Below, one piece after another: positions 19,485-29,204 of a stretch of DNA of 64,000 bases; the first letter of the stretch is position 1, and every line of letters begins with the position of its first letter. A model generated the notes under the pieces. It saw nothing but the letters and a program-made list of their open reading frames with translations, searched no databases and was not told where the DNA came from. Source of the DNA: Methanocaldococcus sp. FS406-22 (GTDB lineage: Archaea > AGJL01 > Methanococci > Methanococcales > Methanocaldococcaceae); contig NC_013887.1 of NCBI RefSeq assembly GCF_000025525.1, positions 1,560,729 to 1,624,728 on the forward strand. The letters run 5' to 3'. The translations under genes were made by a program, and so were the position numbers.

Positions 19485-20612
19485 TTATTCTTTTATCATA
19501 TTTACAGCATTTAGTCCAATCTTAGCAACATCTTCTGGTAATCCTACATACCCTGGAGCTAAGTGTTCTGGTTTTTGCCCTTCAGTTAATACCCATGTTA
19601 AGAAGTCTTTTATAGCCTTGGCTTTTTCTGGTGAGTAGTGCTTACCATTTTTGTTTTCCCAGACTAATAAGTGGGTGAATGCAACTATTGGATAGGCATT
19701 ATCTCCAGGAGCATCCAACATCTGCTTTAAATCTTCCTTATAACCTTCTGTTGGGTTAGGAATATTTGCTTTAACTTCTGAAACTGCTGCTTTTATTGTC
19801 TCATCTGTTGGCTTAACATATTTACCATTTTTGTTTTCTAATGCCGCAACAGGTAATTTATTTTCAACTGCATAAGATAACTCTGTATATCCAATTGAAT
19901 ACGGTGTTGATTTTATTATTGCAACAACTCCTGGGTTACCCTTTCCAGCAACTCCCCTACCCATCTCATCAACAGGCCAATTTACGACTTTTCCAGCTCC
20001 AACTTTATCAGCCCACTCCTTACTAATTAAGCTTAAGTATGTTGTGAATATAGCTGTTGTTCCACTTGCATCACTTCTATGGACAACGATAATCTTTTTA
20101 TGAGGTAACTTATCAGCAATATCTGGATTTATTTTTTTGATTCTTTCATCGTCCCAATATACAATTTTACCTAAGAATATGTCAGCTAATACATCCCTAC
20201 TTAATTTTAAGGTTTTATCTCCAATTTCTGGGATATTGTAAGTTACAACAACTGCCCCAACAATCTCTGGGAATTGTAATGGCTGGTCTCCAGTTTTTAA
20301 AAATTTATTCCACATGCTTTCTTTAACTGGGGGGTCAGTCCTTCCAATGTCAGTTAGACCCTTTAAAAATGCCTCTTGTCCGTATCCTGAACCTCCTCCC
20401 TCATATTCAATCTTGACATTTGGATGGGTTTTTTGATAATCTTCAATCCATTTCTCGATTTGGTATTTTGGAAATGTTGCTCCTGTAGTTCTAATTATTA
20501 TTTTGGAAGGCTTTTCATTGGTTGAGGGCTGATTTCCTCCTACACATCCTGCCATAGATATTATTGGGACTATTAAGCACAGCCCCAATATCACTGCCAA
20601 TATTTTTTTCAC
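19485..20612 (-). CDS. pstS: Phosphate-binding lipoprotein PstS
   Basis: Extracytoplasmic phosphate receptor of the Pst importer. The N-terminus is a lipoprotein signal peptide: MKKI, a hydrophobic stretch to about residue 20, then SMAGC with the lipid-anchored cysteine near 22. Phosphate-binding-protein phrases are present: TTGATFPKYQ, GSGYGQEAFLKGLTDIGRTDPP, HRSDASGTTAIFTTYL and YSIGYTELSYA. The 375-residue length fits. It is the first gene of the operon and has its own strong promoter about 57 bases upstream. Likely induced by phosphate shortage, though no Pho-box homologue can be defined from one sequence. Confidence 0.96.
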   Translation of the reverse strand: MKKILAVILGLCLIVPIISMAGCVGGNQPSTNEKPSKIIIRTTGATFPKYQIEKWIEDYQKTHPNVKIEYEGGGSGYGQEAFLKGLTDIGRTDPPVKESMWNKFLKTGDQPLQFPEIVGAVVVTYNIPEIGDKTLKLSRDVLADIFLGKIVYWDDERIKKINPDIADKLPHKKIIVVHRSDASGTTAIFTTYLSLISKEWADKVGAGKVVNWPVDEMGRGVAGKGNPGVVAIIKSTPYSIGYTELSYAVENKLPVAALENKNGKYVKPTDETIKAAVSEVKANIPNPTEGYKEDLKQMLDAPGDNAYPIVAFTHLLVWENKNGKHYSPEKAKAIKDFLTWVLTEGQKPEHLAPGYVGLPEDVAKIGLNAVNMIKE

Positions 20613-20668
20613 GGCATCACCTTTTGTAGGTTGTAGCTAATTTACGATAGATATTAAGATACACAATG

Positions 20669-20684
20669 GTATATAAAGTTTTCT
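20669..20684 (-). promoter_or_regulatory. pst operon promoter
   Basis: On the minus strand AGAAAACTTTATATACC combines a purine-rich BRE with a TTTATATA box, the Methanocaldococcus consensus as I recall it. It lies about 57 bases before the pstS start codon. Confidence 0.6.
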
Positions 20685-20770
20685 ATTTTGAATTAAAGTT
20701 CATATTTTATGAACATTCAATTTTAATAATTAAAAACCGATATTTAAAAATAAACAACTCATGTGAAACC

Positions 20771-21655
20771 ATGGAATTTTCAGAATGGACAAAAAATAAA
20801 AGAAAATTAAACAACCTATATGAATTAAAAAGAGATATTATAGAACAATTTAAAGAAAAACATGCTTTAGATGAAGGTATTGTAGTTATGGCAAGTGGTG
20901 GAAAGGATAGCTCAACAGCTATTGCCTTAGCTAAGGATTTGGGGTTAAATATAGAATATTTAATACACTTCTACCATAGATGGAGTTGGGATGTATCAAA
21001 AAAAATGGTTGAAAAACTCTCTAAAAAATTTAATATTCCAGTCATATATTACGATATTACAGATGAGCTTTTAAAAAGGACTAAAGGAGCTAAAGGGAGC
21101 AGTATCTGCAGAATATGTAAAAATATCATGAAGGATAAGGCAGTAGATATAGCCAAAGAGAAGGGCATTAGAATAATCATGACTGGAGATTCAGCCCTTG
21201 AAAAGGTTTCTGGAGCAGTTATGAACTATCTAAGAGATGTTTATGGAGAGGTAGTTTATAACAGAATGGAATTAACCCCAGTTCCACAAAAATACAGCAA
21301 AGGAAAGGATAAGGAGGTTTTATTCTTTAGACCTTTGATAAGACTGGCTTTTGAAGATGTTTTAAAGCTAATGGATTATTACAACTTAAAGATAGAGAGA
21401 GCTTGTGAAGTAGGGGATAAAATTGGATTTTGGAGGGAGGGATGTTGTTTGCAGTATGCTGATGAAAACTCTCAGTTAGATGAAAATTTATTTAACGAAC
21501 TCTACAAATATAATAAAATAGCTACAGAGATAGCAAAGAAGCATGGTTTTAGGGCATCTATAAAACTACCCTCTAAGAAAATTATAGTTGTGCCTAAAAA
21601 AGAGGAATATATAAATTTAATTAAAAACGCTTTGAGGGATATGGATGAAAGTTAA
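20771..21655 (+). CDS. PP-loop ATPase, probably tRNA sulfuration or nucleotide-activating type
   Basis: A 294-residue cytosolic enzyme of the adenine nucleotide alpha hydrolase superfamily. The PP-loop is [14 protein letters not shown] (about residues 38-51). Downstream come two cysteine pairs, CRICKN (about 113-118) and REGCCLQY (about 237-244), which could bind metal or carry sulfur as in TtuA/TtcA-like tRNA thiolases. Specific substrate is not evident. ATG 20771 is chosen because the upstream part of the frame has biased composition and overlaps the pstS promoter. The next gene overlaps its end by 11 bases. Recalled counterpart: MJ1016. Confidence 0.82.
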   Translation: MEFSEWTKNKRKLNNLYELKRDIIEQFKEKHALDEGIVVMASGGKDSSTAIALAKDLGLNIEYLIHFYHRWSWDVSKKMVEKLSKKFNIPVIYYDITDELLKRTKGAKGSSICRICKNIMKDKAVDIAKEKGIRIIMTGDSALEKVSGAVMNYLRDVYGEVVYNRMELTPVPQKYSKGKDKEVLFFRPLIRLAFEDVLKLMDYYNLKIERACEVGDKIGFWREGCCLQYADENSQLDENLFNELYKYNKIATEIAKKHGFRASIKLPSKKIIVVPKKEEYINLIKNALRDMDES

Positions 21656-22244
21656 AGTTTATAGAGTTAGTGGAGTTACGGGCATTTTTTTAATACTGCT
21701 GATTTTACTGCTATTGGTAGTTTTGGCTATAATTGCCTTGCCAATATTCTTAGCTTTAATGCTGATATTTGGAGGATACTTTTTATTGAAATATAGGATA
21801 AAATCATTTTTCAGGAAAATTTGGTATAAACTTAGAAGAAAAAAGATAAAGATTGAGGATGCATCAAAAAATGGTGAGGTAAAGATAAATTTTGCCAAAA
21901 GAATAGAGATAGAAGATGGCACAACTAAGATAGAGAATATAAATAGTTTATTAACTCATTTAGATGAAAATACAAAAGTTTTTACCTATTATTTAAAAAA
22001 TATTGGAGCAGAGTTTAGAGATGATGGCATTTACTTTAGAGGGTATAAGATATATCCAATCTATAAAAAATCATATCCAATAAATGAGATTATAAGCCTA
22101 AAATATCCAGAAAACACTGATGCAGTGATTTTGGGATTAAAAGGTAGCCCAGATGAACCAAAGTTTTTATATCTAATTCCAAAAGAGTTTTTAAAAGATA
22201 GGATGAGCATCTCTGAACTAAAAAGATTTGAAATTAACTTATAG
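21645..22244 (+). CDS. Two-span membrane protein of unknown function
   Basis: 199 residues. After a short N-terminus there is one long hydrophobic region (about residues 13-50, containing [20 protein letters not shown] and a second span) and then a basic stretch ([13 protein letters not shown]). A soluble C-terminal domain of about 140 residues is presumably cytoplasmic by the positive-inside rule. No known motif is visible. The start overlaps the PP-loop gene by 11 bases, so they are probably co-translated. It converges on serA with a 6-base overlap of the coding ends. I cannot assign a function. Confidence 0.75.
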   Translation: MKVKVYRVSGVTGIFLILLILLLLVVLAIIALPIFLALMLIFGGYFLLKYRIKSFFRKIWYKLRRKKIKIEDASKNGEVKINFAKRIEIEDGTTKIENINSLLTHLDENTKVFTYYLKNIGAEFRDDGIYFRGYKIYPIYKKSYPINEIISLKYPENTDAVILGLKGSPDEPKFLYLIPKEFLKDRMSISELKRFEINL

Positions 22245-23813
22245 GTTTACAATAGCGATATCTTTAATGTTTGGAATCTTCTTTAGCTTTTCAACAACTT
22301 CATCTGGGACTGTATGGTCTAAGTTTATAAGCATTACACTATCTCCTCCCGGCTCTTTTCTACCTACCTGCATACCGGCAATGTTTATACCATAATCTCC
22401 TAAGGTTACGCCAACCCTACCAATTATGCCAGGTCTGTCGATATGTTTAACGATAGCTAAAACCCCCTCTGGGATGAAACTAACTTCATATCCATCAACT
22501 TCTAAGATAACCGGCTTATTATTTATTATTGCCCCAACTATTGAAAACTTCTTCTTATCACTCTCAGCAATTATTTTTATTGCATTTCCATACTTCTCCT
22601 CAGAAGTTGTGCTTTCAACTACATTGATATTTCTGTTTTTAGCTATAATTGGGGCGTTAACTAAATTAATTCCAGCTAATAATATTGGTGATAAAAGTCC
22701 TTTTAAGAATGCCCTCTTTATTAAATCAGTGTTTTCTTTGGCAAGTTCTCCAGAATATACAAGCTCAACCCTACTAACAGAGCCATCCAACACTTGCATA
22801 ACAATGTTTCCAAGCATCTCTGCCAGCAACATATATGGCTTTAGCTTCCCTAACTTCTCTTGGGGAATGTTTGGCATGTTTACAACATTTTCAGCTAGCT
22901 CTCCTCTTAAAATCTTCTTTATCTGCTCTGCCACTATAGTTCCAGCTGCTTTCTGTGCCTCTTCAGTTGAAGCTCCTTGGTGTGGAGTTCCTATAACATT
23001 GTCTAATGTTAATAATGGGTTATCCTTAGGAGGTTCTTCCTCAAATACATCCAATGCTGCTGCTCTAATTTTGCCTTCTTTTAATGCCTCATATAGGGCT
23101 TTTTCATCTATAAGTCCCCCTCTAGCACAATTGACAATTATAGCATTCTTTTTCATTAGAGCTATTTGTTCTTTTCCAATCATATGTCTTGTCTTTGGTG
23201 TTAATGGGACATGCAAGGTTATAAAATCAGCTCTCTTGCAGAGTTCATTAATATCATCAACTAACTCAACCCCCATGCTTTCAGCAACTTCTTTTGGGAT
23301 GTATGGGTCGTAACCAATAATATTCATGCCAAATGCCTTAGCTCTCTTAACAACTTGTTGCCCTATCCTTCCTAAACCAATAACTCCAAGTGTTTTTCCA
23401 TACAACTCAATGCCTTTAAACCTCTTTCTATCCCATTCTCCTCTCTTCAATGATGCTGTTGCTTGAGGGATGTTTCTTGCAGCAGCGAGCATTAAACCCA
23501 TTGTTAGCTCTGCAACTGAAATTGATGAAGCATCTGGGGCATTAACTACTATAATCCCCTTCTCTGTTGCTGCATCAACGTCTATGTTATCTACTCCAAC
23601 CCCAGCCCTACCAATAACCTTTAATTTTTCAGCTTTCTCAATAACATCTCTTGTAACTTTCGTCCCACTCCTAACAACCAAAACATCTGCATCTTTAATT
23701 TTTTCCAATAACTCTTCCTTTGTTAAGCCCGTTGCTACCTCAACCTCTCCAACTTCTTCCAATATTTTTATTGCATCCTCATGTAACGGGTCTGTAACTA
23801 ATATCTTAACCAT
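22239..23813 (-). CDS. serA: D-3-phosphoglycerate dehydrogenase
   Basis: First step of serine synthesis: oxidises 3-phosphoglycerate to phosphohydroxypyruvate with NAD. From ATG 23813 the protein is 524 residues. N-terminal dehydrogenase domain with GLGRIGQQV (Rossmann loop, about residue 146), RxG in [10 protein letters not shown], catalytic His in GTPHQGAST. It continues with the intervening (ASB) domain and a C-terminal ACT domain ([29 protein letters not shown] core) for feedback by serine. ATG 23813 has GGTGG upstream; a longer frame to 23852 has none. Confidence 0.97.
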   Translation of the reverse strand: MVKILVTDPLHEDAIKILEEVGEVEVATGLTKEELLEKIKDADVLVVRSGTKVTRDVIEKAEKLKVIGRAGVGVDNIDVDAATEKGIIVVNAPDASSISVAELTMGLMLAAARNIPQATASLKRGEWDRKRFKGIELYGKTLGVIGLGRIGQQVVKRAKAFGMNIIGYDPYIPKEVAESMGVELVDDINELCKRADFITLHVPLTPKTRHMIGKEQIALMKKNAIIVNCARGGLIDEKALYEALKEGKIRAAALDVFEEEPPKDNPLLTLDNVIGTPHQGASTEEAQKAAGTIVAEQIKKILRGELAENVVNMPNIPQEKLGKLKPYMLLAEMLGNIVMQVLDGSVSRVELVYSGELAKENTDLIKRAFLKGLLSPILLAGINLVNAPIIAKNRNINVVESTTSEEKYGNAIKIIAESDKKKFSIVGAIINNKPVILEVDGYEVSFIPEGVLAIVKHIDRPGIIGRVGVTLGDYGINIAGMQVGRKEPGGDSVMLINLDHTVPDEVVEKLKKIPNIKDIAIVNL

Positions 23814-23998
23814 AACTATCCACCAAACATTTTTACTATCAATCACTATCAATAACCATAAGTTATAAAATAGATGTTGTCTTTAGCAATACCATAGATG
23901 ATTATCCAATCACATATATATAAAATTCTCTTATAATCTATAGTGTTTTTCAAAATTCTTTAGAATAACCTTTTAGTAAAAAGCTTAACCAAAACCTA

Positions 23999-24026
23999 AC
24001 ACCTCCTCGCTTACGCTCGGAGGTGT
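23999..24026. repeat. Short GC-rich hairpin
   Basis: ACACCTCC pairs perfectly with GGAGGTGT across a 12-base loop (TCGCTTACGCTC). It is the first of four stem-loops in the 464-base spacer between the divergent serA and carA genes. The spacer holds no reading frame I can support. Confidence 0.55.
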
Positions 24027-24051
24027 AAATTAGAAAATTTTGGGGTATACC

Positions 24052-24145
24052 CACAGGACTTTCACAGTTTTTTAGATTATTAAGGAATTTAGATGCTAAT
24101 GGCATCAATATTCAATAAAAAAATTATTCCTGTGAAAGTCCTGTG
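24052..24145. repeat. MITE-like element with perfect 16-bp inverted ends
   Basis: CACAGGACTTTCACAG (24052-24067) and CTGTGAAAGTCCTGTG (24130-24145) are exact inverted repeats. The core of the end, GGACTTTC, and the centre AAGGAATTTAGATGCTAATGG (24082-24102) match the copies at 19331 and 55517. At 94 bp it has no coding capacity, so any movement would need a transposase elsewhere. Confidence 0.8.
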
Positions 24146-24150
24146 CCAAT

Positions 24151-24167
24151 TAGGGGCATAGCCCCTA
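24151..24167. repeat. Tiny perfect hairpin
   Basis: TAGGGGC and GCCCCTA are perfect inverted repeats around ATA, five bases after the MITE-like element. Its role is unknown; it may be part of a larger composite repeat. Confidence 0.45.
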
Positions 24168-24176
24168 TGGCTTCTA

Positions 24177-24229
24177 GAATAACTAAGGCACTTATGAACG
24201 CCTTCCTTTGGAAGGCGTTCAAATATTCC
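24177..24229 (+). repeat. Second hairpin family (GAACGCCTTCC core), copy 1
   Basis: GAACGCCTTCC (24196-24206) and GGAAGGCGTTC (24210-24220) form an 11-bp perfect stem with a TTT loop. The flanks GAATA-CTAAGGCAC and CAAATATTCC align with the copy at 44381-44436 in the opposite orientation, so the repeated unit is about 55 bp, larger than the hairpin. Confidence 0.75.
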
Positions 24230-24236
24230 TAATTAA

Positions 24237-24246
24237 TTTTATATAA
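24237..24246 (+). promoter_or_regulatory. carA TATA box
   Basis: TTTTATATAA is a strong archaeal TATA box 32 bases before the carA start codon. The implied leader is very short. Confidence 0.55.
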
Positions 24247-24277
24247 CCTTTTTGAAAAACACTATTTTGGTGGAATT

Positions 24278-25342
24278 ATGGAGGCAGTGTTAATCTTAGA
24301 AGATGGAACAATTTTAAAAGGAAAAGGTTTTGGAGCAGAGAAGGAAGTTTTTGGAGAGTTGGTTTTTACAACAGTTATGACTGGCTATGTTGAAGTTTTG
24401 ACCGACCCCTCATATAAAGGGCAGATAGTGATGATGACTTACCCATTGGAAGGGAATTATGGGGTTAAAAAGGATTGGTTTGAATCTGATGGTATAAAGG
24501 CAGAGGGTTTTGTTGTTAGAGAGGTTACAAGTAAAGCATTAGATGATTTTTTAAAAGAGTATGACATCCCCGGAATTCAAGATATTGATACAAGGTTTTT
24601 AACAAGAAAAATTAGAGATAAAGGGGTTGTTAAGAGCTGTTTAAAGGTTGCTGAGGAGATAACTGATGATGAAATATCTGAGTTGTTAGAGAAGGTTAAA
24701 AAGTATAGCGATATATCAGATATTGATTTAGTTCCATTGGTTTCAACAAAAGAACCAAAGATTTATAGAGCAGAAAACAAAAAAGCAAGATGTGTTTTAA
24801 TTGATTGTGGAGTTAAGATGAATATTATAAGAAGCTTAGTTAAAAGGAACTGTGAAGTTGTTCAAGTCCCTTATAACACAAAATATGATGAAATCTTAGA
24901 TTATAAGCCAGATTTTGTTTTAATCTCTAACGGACCAGGAGACCCAGCAAGGCTGAAAGAAGTTATTGAAAATATTAAAAACTTAATCGGTGTTGTCCCA
25001 ATAACTGGAATTTGTTTAGGTAATCAGCTTTTAGCTTTAGCATTTGGTGGAGAAACATACAAGATGAAATTTGGACATAGAGGAGGAAACCAGCCAGTTA
25101 AAAACTTAGAGACACAAAAAGTTTATATAACATCCCAAAACCATGGATTTGCTGTTAAAGAAGAAAGTTTGCCAGATGATGTAGAGGTGAGCTTTATAAA
25201 CCTAAATGATATGACTGTTGAGGGTATTAGGCATAAAGATTTGCCAATCTTCTCAATTCAATTTCACCCAGAGGCAAGACCGGGACCTCATGATACCATG
25301 TTTTTGTTTGATGAGATGATAAAGCTGAAAGATAGGAAATAA
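24278..25342 (+). CDS. carA: Carbamoyl-phosphate synthase small (glutaminase) subunit
   Basis: Releases ammonia from glutamine and passes it to the CarB large subunit for carbamoyl phosphate, feeding arginine and pyrimidine synthesis. The 354-residue protein has the CarA N-terminal domain ([21 protein letters not shown]) and a class I glutamine amidotransferase domain with nucleophile Cys in [10 protein letters not shown] (about residue 248) and catalytic His/Glu in [11 protein letters not shown] (about 331-341). ATG 24278 follows GGTGGA. CarB is not in this window. Confidence 0.97.
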   Translation: MEAVLILEDGTILKGKGFGAEKEVFGELVFTTVMTGYVEVLTDPSYKGQIVMMTYPLEGNYGVKKDWFESDGIKAEGFVVREVTSKALDDFLKEYDIPGIQDIDTRFLTRKIRDKGVVKSCLKVAEEITDDEISELLEKVKKYSDISDIDLVPLVSTKEPKIYRAENKKARCVLIDCGVKMNIIRSLVKRNCEVVQVPYNTKYDEILDYKPDFVLISNGPGDPARLKEVIENIKNLIGVVPITGICLGNQLLALAFGGETYKMKFGHRGGNQPVKNLETQKVYITSQNHGFAVKEESLPDDVEVSFINLNDMTVEGIRHKDLPIFSIQFHPEARPGPHDTMFLFDEMIKLKDRK

Positions 25343-25423
25343 CTCCTAAAAAATATTTTATTTTTATTATTTAATTTAATTAAATTTAATTTAAAAACAA
25401 TTTTTATCTAAATGGGGAGAACC

Positions 25424-26191
25424 ATGGATTATGATGAGTTAAAATCCTTAGAAGGTATTCCAAAGATGATTTATGATGAACTAAGTAAAAACAAAAAAGT
25501 CAATACTCTATTAAAAATGTCAAATATCATGGCTGTTGGTAGATTAGGCTATAACGACCACGGAAAAACACATGCTAAAATAGTGGCGAACAATGCAATA
25601 AAGATGTTAAAAATTTTGTATAAAAAAGGAATAGAACCAAGCTTTATGAGAGATTGCAAGGGTAGCTTTGAAGATTCCCTTGTTATAACTCTTTTGGGAG
25701 CTTATCTCCATGATATTGGAAATGCCGTGCATAGGGATATACACCATTTACATTCGGCATATTTGGCTTTGGATATCGTTGAGAGCATATTAAAAAAATA
25801 CTATAAGGAGGAGAAAGCTTATCAGATGACTACTGAGGTTTTACATGCCATTTATTCTCACAGTGAAGGTATTATGGGCTTAACAATAGAAGCGGGAGTT
25901 ATAGCTGTTGCAGATGGAACGGATATGACTAAAGGTAGATCGAGAGTCCCAATATGCAAAAAATGCTATGATATACATTCAGTTTCAGCGGCTTCTATTG
26001 AAAAAGTTGAGATAAAAGAAGGGAATGAAAAGCCGATACAAATTGAGGTAATATTATCAAATGAAGCAGGGATATTCCAAATCCAGGAGGTTTTAGGGGA
26101 AAAAATAAAATGGAGTGGAATAAAAGATTATGTCTCTGTATATGCGAGAGTTGAAAAAGAAAAACCGGTATTTGAGGAAATCATGATTTAA
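25424..26191 (+). CDS. HD-domain phosphohydrolase
   Basis: 255-residue metal-dependent phosphohydrolase of the HD superfamily. Metal ligands are visible as H in DHGKTHAKIV (about residues 46-55) and the HD pair in LLGAYLHDIGNAVHR (about 90-104), followed by more histidines (DIHHLHSAY) and a final Asp in VADGTDMTKGRSR. The C-terminal 70 residues form a separate small domain. Substrate is unknown; nucleotides or cyclic nucleotides are typical for the fold, so a role in cyclic di-AMP turnover is a remote possibility only. ATG 25424 lies after GGGGAGA; the ATG at 25412 overlaps that site. Recalled counterpart: MJ1020. Confidence 0.85.
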   Translation: MDYDELKSLEGIPKMIYDELSKNKKVNTLLKMSNIMAVGRLGYNDHGKTHAKIVANNAIKMLKILYKKGIEPSFMRDCKGSFEDSLVITLLGAYLHDIGNAVHRDIHHLHSAYLALDIVESILKKYYKEEKAYQMTTEVLHAIYSHSEGIMGLTIEAGVIAVADGTDMTKGRSRVPICKKCYDIHSVSAASIEKVEIKEGNEKPIQIEVILSNEAGIFQIQEVLGEKIKWSGIKDYVSVYARVEKEKPVFEEIMI

Positions 26192-26196
26192 AAATT

Positions 26197-26688
26197 TTAA
26201 TTACATACTTTTTCTTTTTGCTCTTTGCCCTTATATTCTAAATTTTCTAAGTATTTTGAAAACTCTTTTAAATCTGAAGTTCCTATTTTCGATATTGATT
26301 CGTTTATTATTATAGCCCTTAACTCATTCTCAACTGTTTTAAGTTTATCATTCAGCTCCTCTATCTCCTTATTTATATTCCATCTCACAGTTTCAAGTTC
26401 TTCTGTATTTATTTTCTCTACAGCATCTAACATTTTAACAATTCTCATGAAAACTGGGATGTTTGTAAATTTACTTAATCTTGGCAATATTGATTTTATA
26501 ATATCAGCATCTCTTTTAAGATGCTTTAAATTTATATCTAAGTTTTCAAAATCTTCAAGGATATTTTCTAAATAGCTAATTTCATCTTTTGTCTTTATAT
26601 ATTCCCTTAATAAATCCCTCAATCTTTCTTTCTCTTTAAAGTTTTTGTCCTTTAATAGCAATAGCTCAGCTACCCTTTCAATCTCCAT
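26197..26688 (-). CDS. Coiled-coil protein of unknown function
   Basis: 163 residues, charged and almost wholly helical, with heptad-like spacing of Leu/Ile (ELLLLKDKNFKEKERLRDLLREYIKTKDEISYLENIL region and a second run near residues 85-130). No cysteine cluster, membrane segment or enzyme motif is seen. It begins seven bases after the archaeosine synthase gene on the same strand, so the two are probably co-transcribed. Whether it helps that enzyme is unknown. The end converges with the HD protein gene. Confidence 0.75.
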   Translation of the reverse strand: MEIERVAELLLLKDKNFKEKERLRDLLREYIKTKDEISYLENILEDFENLDINLKHLKRDADIIKSILPRLSKFTNIPVFMRIVKMLDAVEKINTEELETVRWNINKEIEELNDKLKTVENELRAIIINESISKIGTSDLKEFSKYLENLEYKGKEQKEKVCN

Positions 26689-26695
26689 TAACTAT

Positions 26696-28309
26696 TCACC
26701 TTTTAACGTTTCTTATATTTACTAAAGCTCCATGCTTTGCCTTTTTCATTTCAAAGCCACTCATCAAAGCTCTTCCAATTCCTAAGAATATGTTATCTTT
26801 AATTAAGACAACTTCGTCATTATAGGAGATGTTTTTATTGCAATCAACAAATCCAGGAGGGAAGAGAGAACCTTTTTTAATTTCATAATTTACTTCAACA
26901 TAGTTAATATCCCTCCCCCCAGCATTCCACAGCAGTTCTCCCCCAGCTAAGGTTAAGATGAGCAAACCATTTTTTGGATTTATTGATGCTATTTGCTGAT
27001 TTTTATTATTAATTTTTGTGAATATCTGTCCCTTATGATTTATAAATATTTCGTTAGGAATGAAATTTACTCCAAACTGAAACTTTGATAGCTGTTGAAT
27101 ATTATGAATCCTTTGCCCTTTTTTATTTATATTTTTATTTTTTGTTAGTTCTTTGTAATTTTTTAGCGTATCTGTTAAATTTTTTAAAGCTTCTTCTGAT
27201 GTTGGATTTCCTTCAGAAGTTATAACAATATCCTCTAACTCCAAAATATCGAGGTAGTGTTCTGGTAAATGAGCTATAACAACATAATCATCAAATTTTT
27301 CTTCAACTTTCTTTAGGAAGTTTTTTAAGCAGCTATTTATTAGCTCTATCTCTTCAAAACACCACTCTCCAGTTACTGGGATGTCATAATTAACAACTCC
27401 TTCTAAAGCTCTCGGCACTAAGCCGTAAGGAGATGTTAAGATGACTTCTTCAACAACAACTTTTGCAGATTTTATTGCCTTTATAAACTTTTGGTGAGAT
27501 TGAGATGTTGAGTAGGGCTTTTTTGATGAGCATGGCAATAGGACAATAATATTTGAATACGGTTCATATCTATCTAATCTCTCTAAGTATTTTTTAACTT
27601 CTGGAATGTTGATATTTGTAGTTACGATAATTTTATTCTCTTTTGATAACGGGATGTTTCTTAAATCTGGCTCATACCTTCTATAATTAGCCCACAAGTA
27701 TGGATGAGATATAGATGTTTCTTCAACAACATTTCTTAAAAATCCATTTTTTATGGCAAATCTGATTTCTTCCAATATTTCTTCATAAATTTTTTTGTTG
27801 TGATTATATAGCTCCTCAAAGTTGTAGTTATCTACCTTTATAGCCCTATTTTTTGTAAATTTGTAGCCCATTGATGCATATAACTTAGCTAATGAGTCAT
27901 CAAAGTAATCAACACCCATATAAACCAATAATGGCATTTCCCAAGGAAACACTGCTGGGAAGTAGATAGCTGAGTTTGGAGATATTTCCTCCCTAATTTT
28001 TGGTATTATCTGCAGTTCTTTTCTCTCTATTAATCTTCTTCCATCTGCTATAATATATAAATCGACATCCTCCAATTCAATTAAATCAACGTACTTACCA
28101 AAGTTTAGTATTTGATATTTAAATACATTACCTTTATATTCAACAGTTCCAATAAAGGATTTTTTAAATATTGGAGTTAGTTCTCTAAATGTATCAAAGG
28201 GCATCTTTATTCCATCAGCTTTAACATCAATTTCGATTAGCTTTGGAGTTAGCTCTTTATCATTCTCTTTGCACAATCTTCCGATATCGTAAGCTATAGG
28301 TTCAAGCAT
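26696..28309 (-). CDS. arcS: Archaeosine synthase (TGT paralogue)
   Basis: Converts preQ0 at position 15 of archaeal tRNAs to archaeosine; the modification stabilises tRNA at high temperature. The 537-residue protein resembles the catalytic fold of tRNA-guanine transglycosylase in its N-terminal half but has the ArcS-specific motif PCSSKKPYSTSQSH (about residues 260-273) and a C-terminal PUA RNA-binding domain (KNISYNDEVVLIKDNIFLGIGRA region, read in part). The recalled homologue MJ1022 is the biochemically characterised ArcS. It starts divergently from the ABC exporter genes. Confidence 0.92.
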   Translation of the reverse strand: MLEPIAYDIGRLCKENDKELTPKLIEIDVKADGIKMPFDTFRELTPIFKKSFIGTVEYKGNVFKYQILNFGKYVDLIELEDVDLYIIADGRRLIERKELQIIPKIREEISPNSAIYFPAVFPWEMPLLVYMGVDYFDDSLAKLYASMGYKFTKNRAIKVDNYNFEELYNHNKKIYEEILEEIRFAIKNGFLRNVVEETSISHPYLWANYRRYEPDLRNIPLSKENKIIVTTNINIPEVKKYLERLDRYEPYSNIIVLLPCSSKKPYSTSQSHQKFIKAIKSAKVVVEEVILTSPYGLVPRALEGVVNYDIPVTGEWCFEEIELINSCLKNFLKKVEEKFDDYVVIAHLPEHYLDILELEDIVITSEGNPTSEEALKNLTDTLKNYKELTKNKNINKKGQRIHNIQQLSKFQFGVNFIPNEIFINHKGQIFTKINNKNQQIASINPKNGLLILTLAGGELLWNAGGRDINYVEVNYEIKKGSLFPPGFVDCNKNISYNDEVVLIKDNIFLGIGRALMSGFEMKKAKHGALVNIRNVKR

Positions 28310-28412
28310 TTTATCACATTTAATGTTTTAATGTTTTAATTTTAAAATTCTGAAATAATTTTAAGTAAATTTTTATAACTACCTTTATTATAAAATTAAT
28401 GATTGTGGGATT

Positions 28413-29204
28413 ATGAAATCAAAGATTAAGGTAGAGAACTTAACAAAATACTTTGGAGATAAAAAGGTTTTAGACAATATCTCCTTTGAAGTTTATGAAG
28501 GGGAGATTTTTGGATTATTAGGGCATAATGGGGCTGGAAAGACAACAACTTTAAGGATATTGGCTGGAATTATTGAGGATTATGAGGGCTATGTGGAAGT
28601 TAATGGAAGAATTGGTTATTTGCCAGAGGAGAGGGGGCTTTATAGAGATGAGAAAGTTGTAGATGTATTAAAATTTTTTGGTGAGTTGGCTGGAATGAAG
28701 AAAGATGAGATTATTAAAAGCATAGATTATTGGCTGAATAAACTAAAGATTAGCAATTACAAAAACTCAAAAATTAAAGAGTTATCTAAAGGGAATCAAC
28801 AGAAAGTTCAATTTATTGTTTCGGTTATTCATAATCCAGATATTGTTATTTTGGATGAGCCATTTTCTGGGTTAGATGTTGTTAATGTTAAGCTATTGAG
28901 GGATATAATATTTGAGCTAAAGGAAGGGGGAAAAACAGTCATATTATCAACTCACCAATTAGAGAAGGTAGAGAGGCTGTGTGATAGAGTTTTAATCTTA
29001 AAGAAAGGAAAGGCAATTCATTACGGAAAGATTGAAGATATTTGCAGAAAAATGGCATACATTGAGTATTTAGATAACGGAAAGTTAATAAAAAAGGAAA
29101 TGCCTTATGAAGAAGCAATAAAAATTTTGAAAGAGAAATCTGAAGATGTTATTAAATTTGAGGTTAGATATTCATTGGAAGAGCTGTTTTTGGTGGAACA
29201 ATGA
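28413..29204 (+). CDS. ABC transporter ATPase, NatA/CcmA-like exporter
   Basis: 263-residue ATP-binding subunit. Walker A GHNGAGKTT (about residues 37-45), signature LSKGNQQK (about 128-135), Walker B DIVILDEPFSGLD and the switch His in LSTHQLEKVER are intact. The YLPEERGLYRD segment and a C-terminal extension (about 215-263) are typical of the Na+-ATPase/ABC-2 exporter class rather than importers. The next gene encodes its permease with a four-base overlap. The substrate is unknown. Recalled counterpart: MJ1023. Confidence 0.93.
   Translation: MKSKIKVENLTKYFGDKKVLDNISFEVYEGEIFGLLGHNGAGKTTTLRILAGIIEDYEGYVEVNGRIGYLPEERGLYRDEKVVDVLKFFGELAGMKKDEIIKSIDYWLNKLKISNYKNSKIKELSKGNQQKVQFIVSVIHNPDIVILDEPFSGLDVVNVKLLRDIIFELKEGGKTVILSTHQLEKVERLCDRVLILKKGKAIHYGKIEDICRKMAYIEYLDNGKLIKKEMPYEEAIKILKEKSEDVIKFEVRYSLEELFLVEQ

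Noticed and set aside
20666-20770. N-terminal extension of the PP-loop enzyme
   Set aside because: It overlaps the divergent pst promoter and has an unlikely Tyr/Phe/Ile-rich sequence; ATG 20771 is the natural start.
22426-23868. Open frames on the plus strand opposite serA
   Set aside because: Shadow frames of serA with low-complexity composition and no ribosome binding sites.
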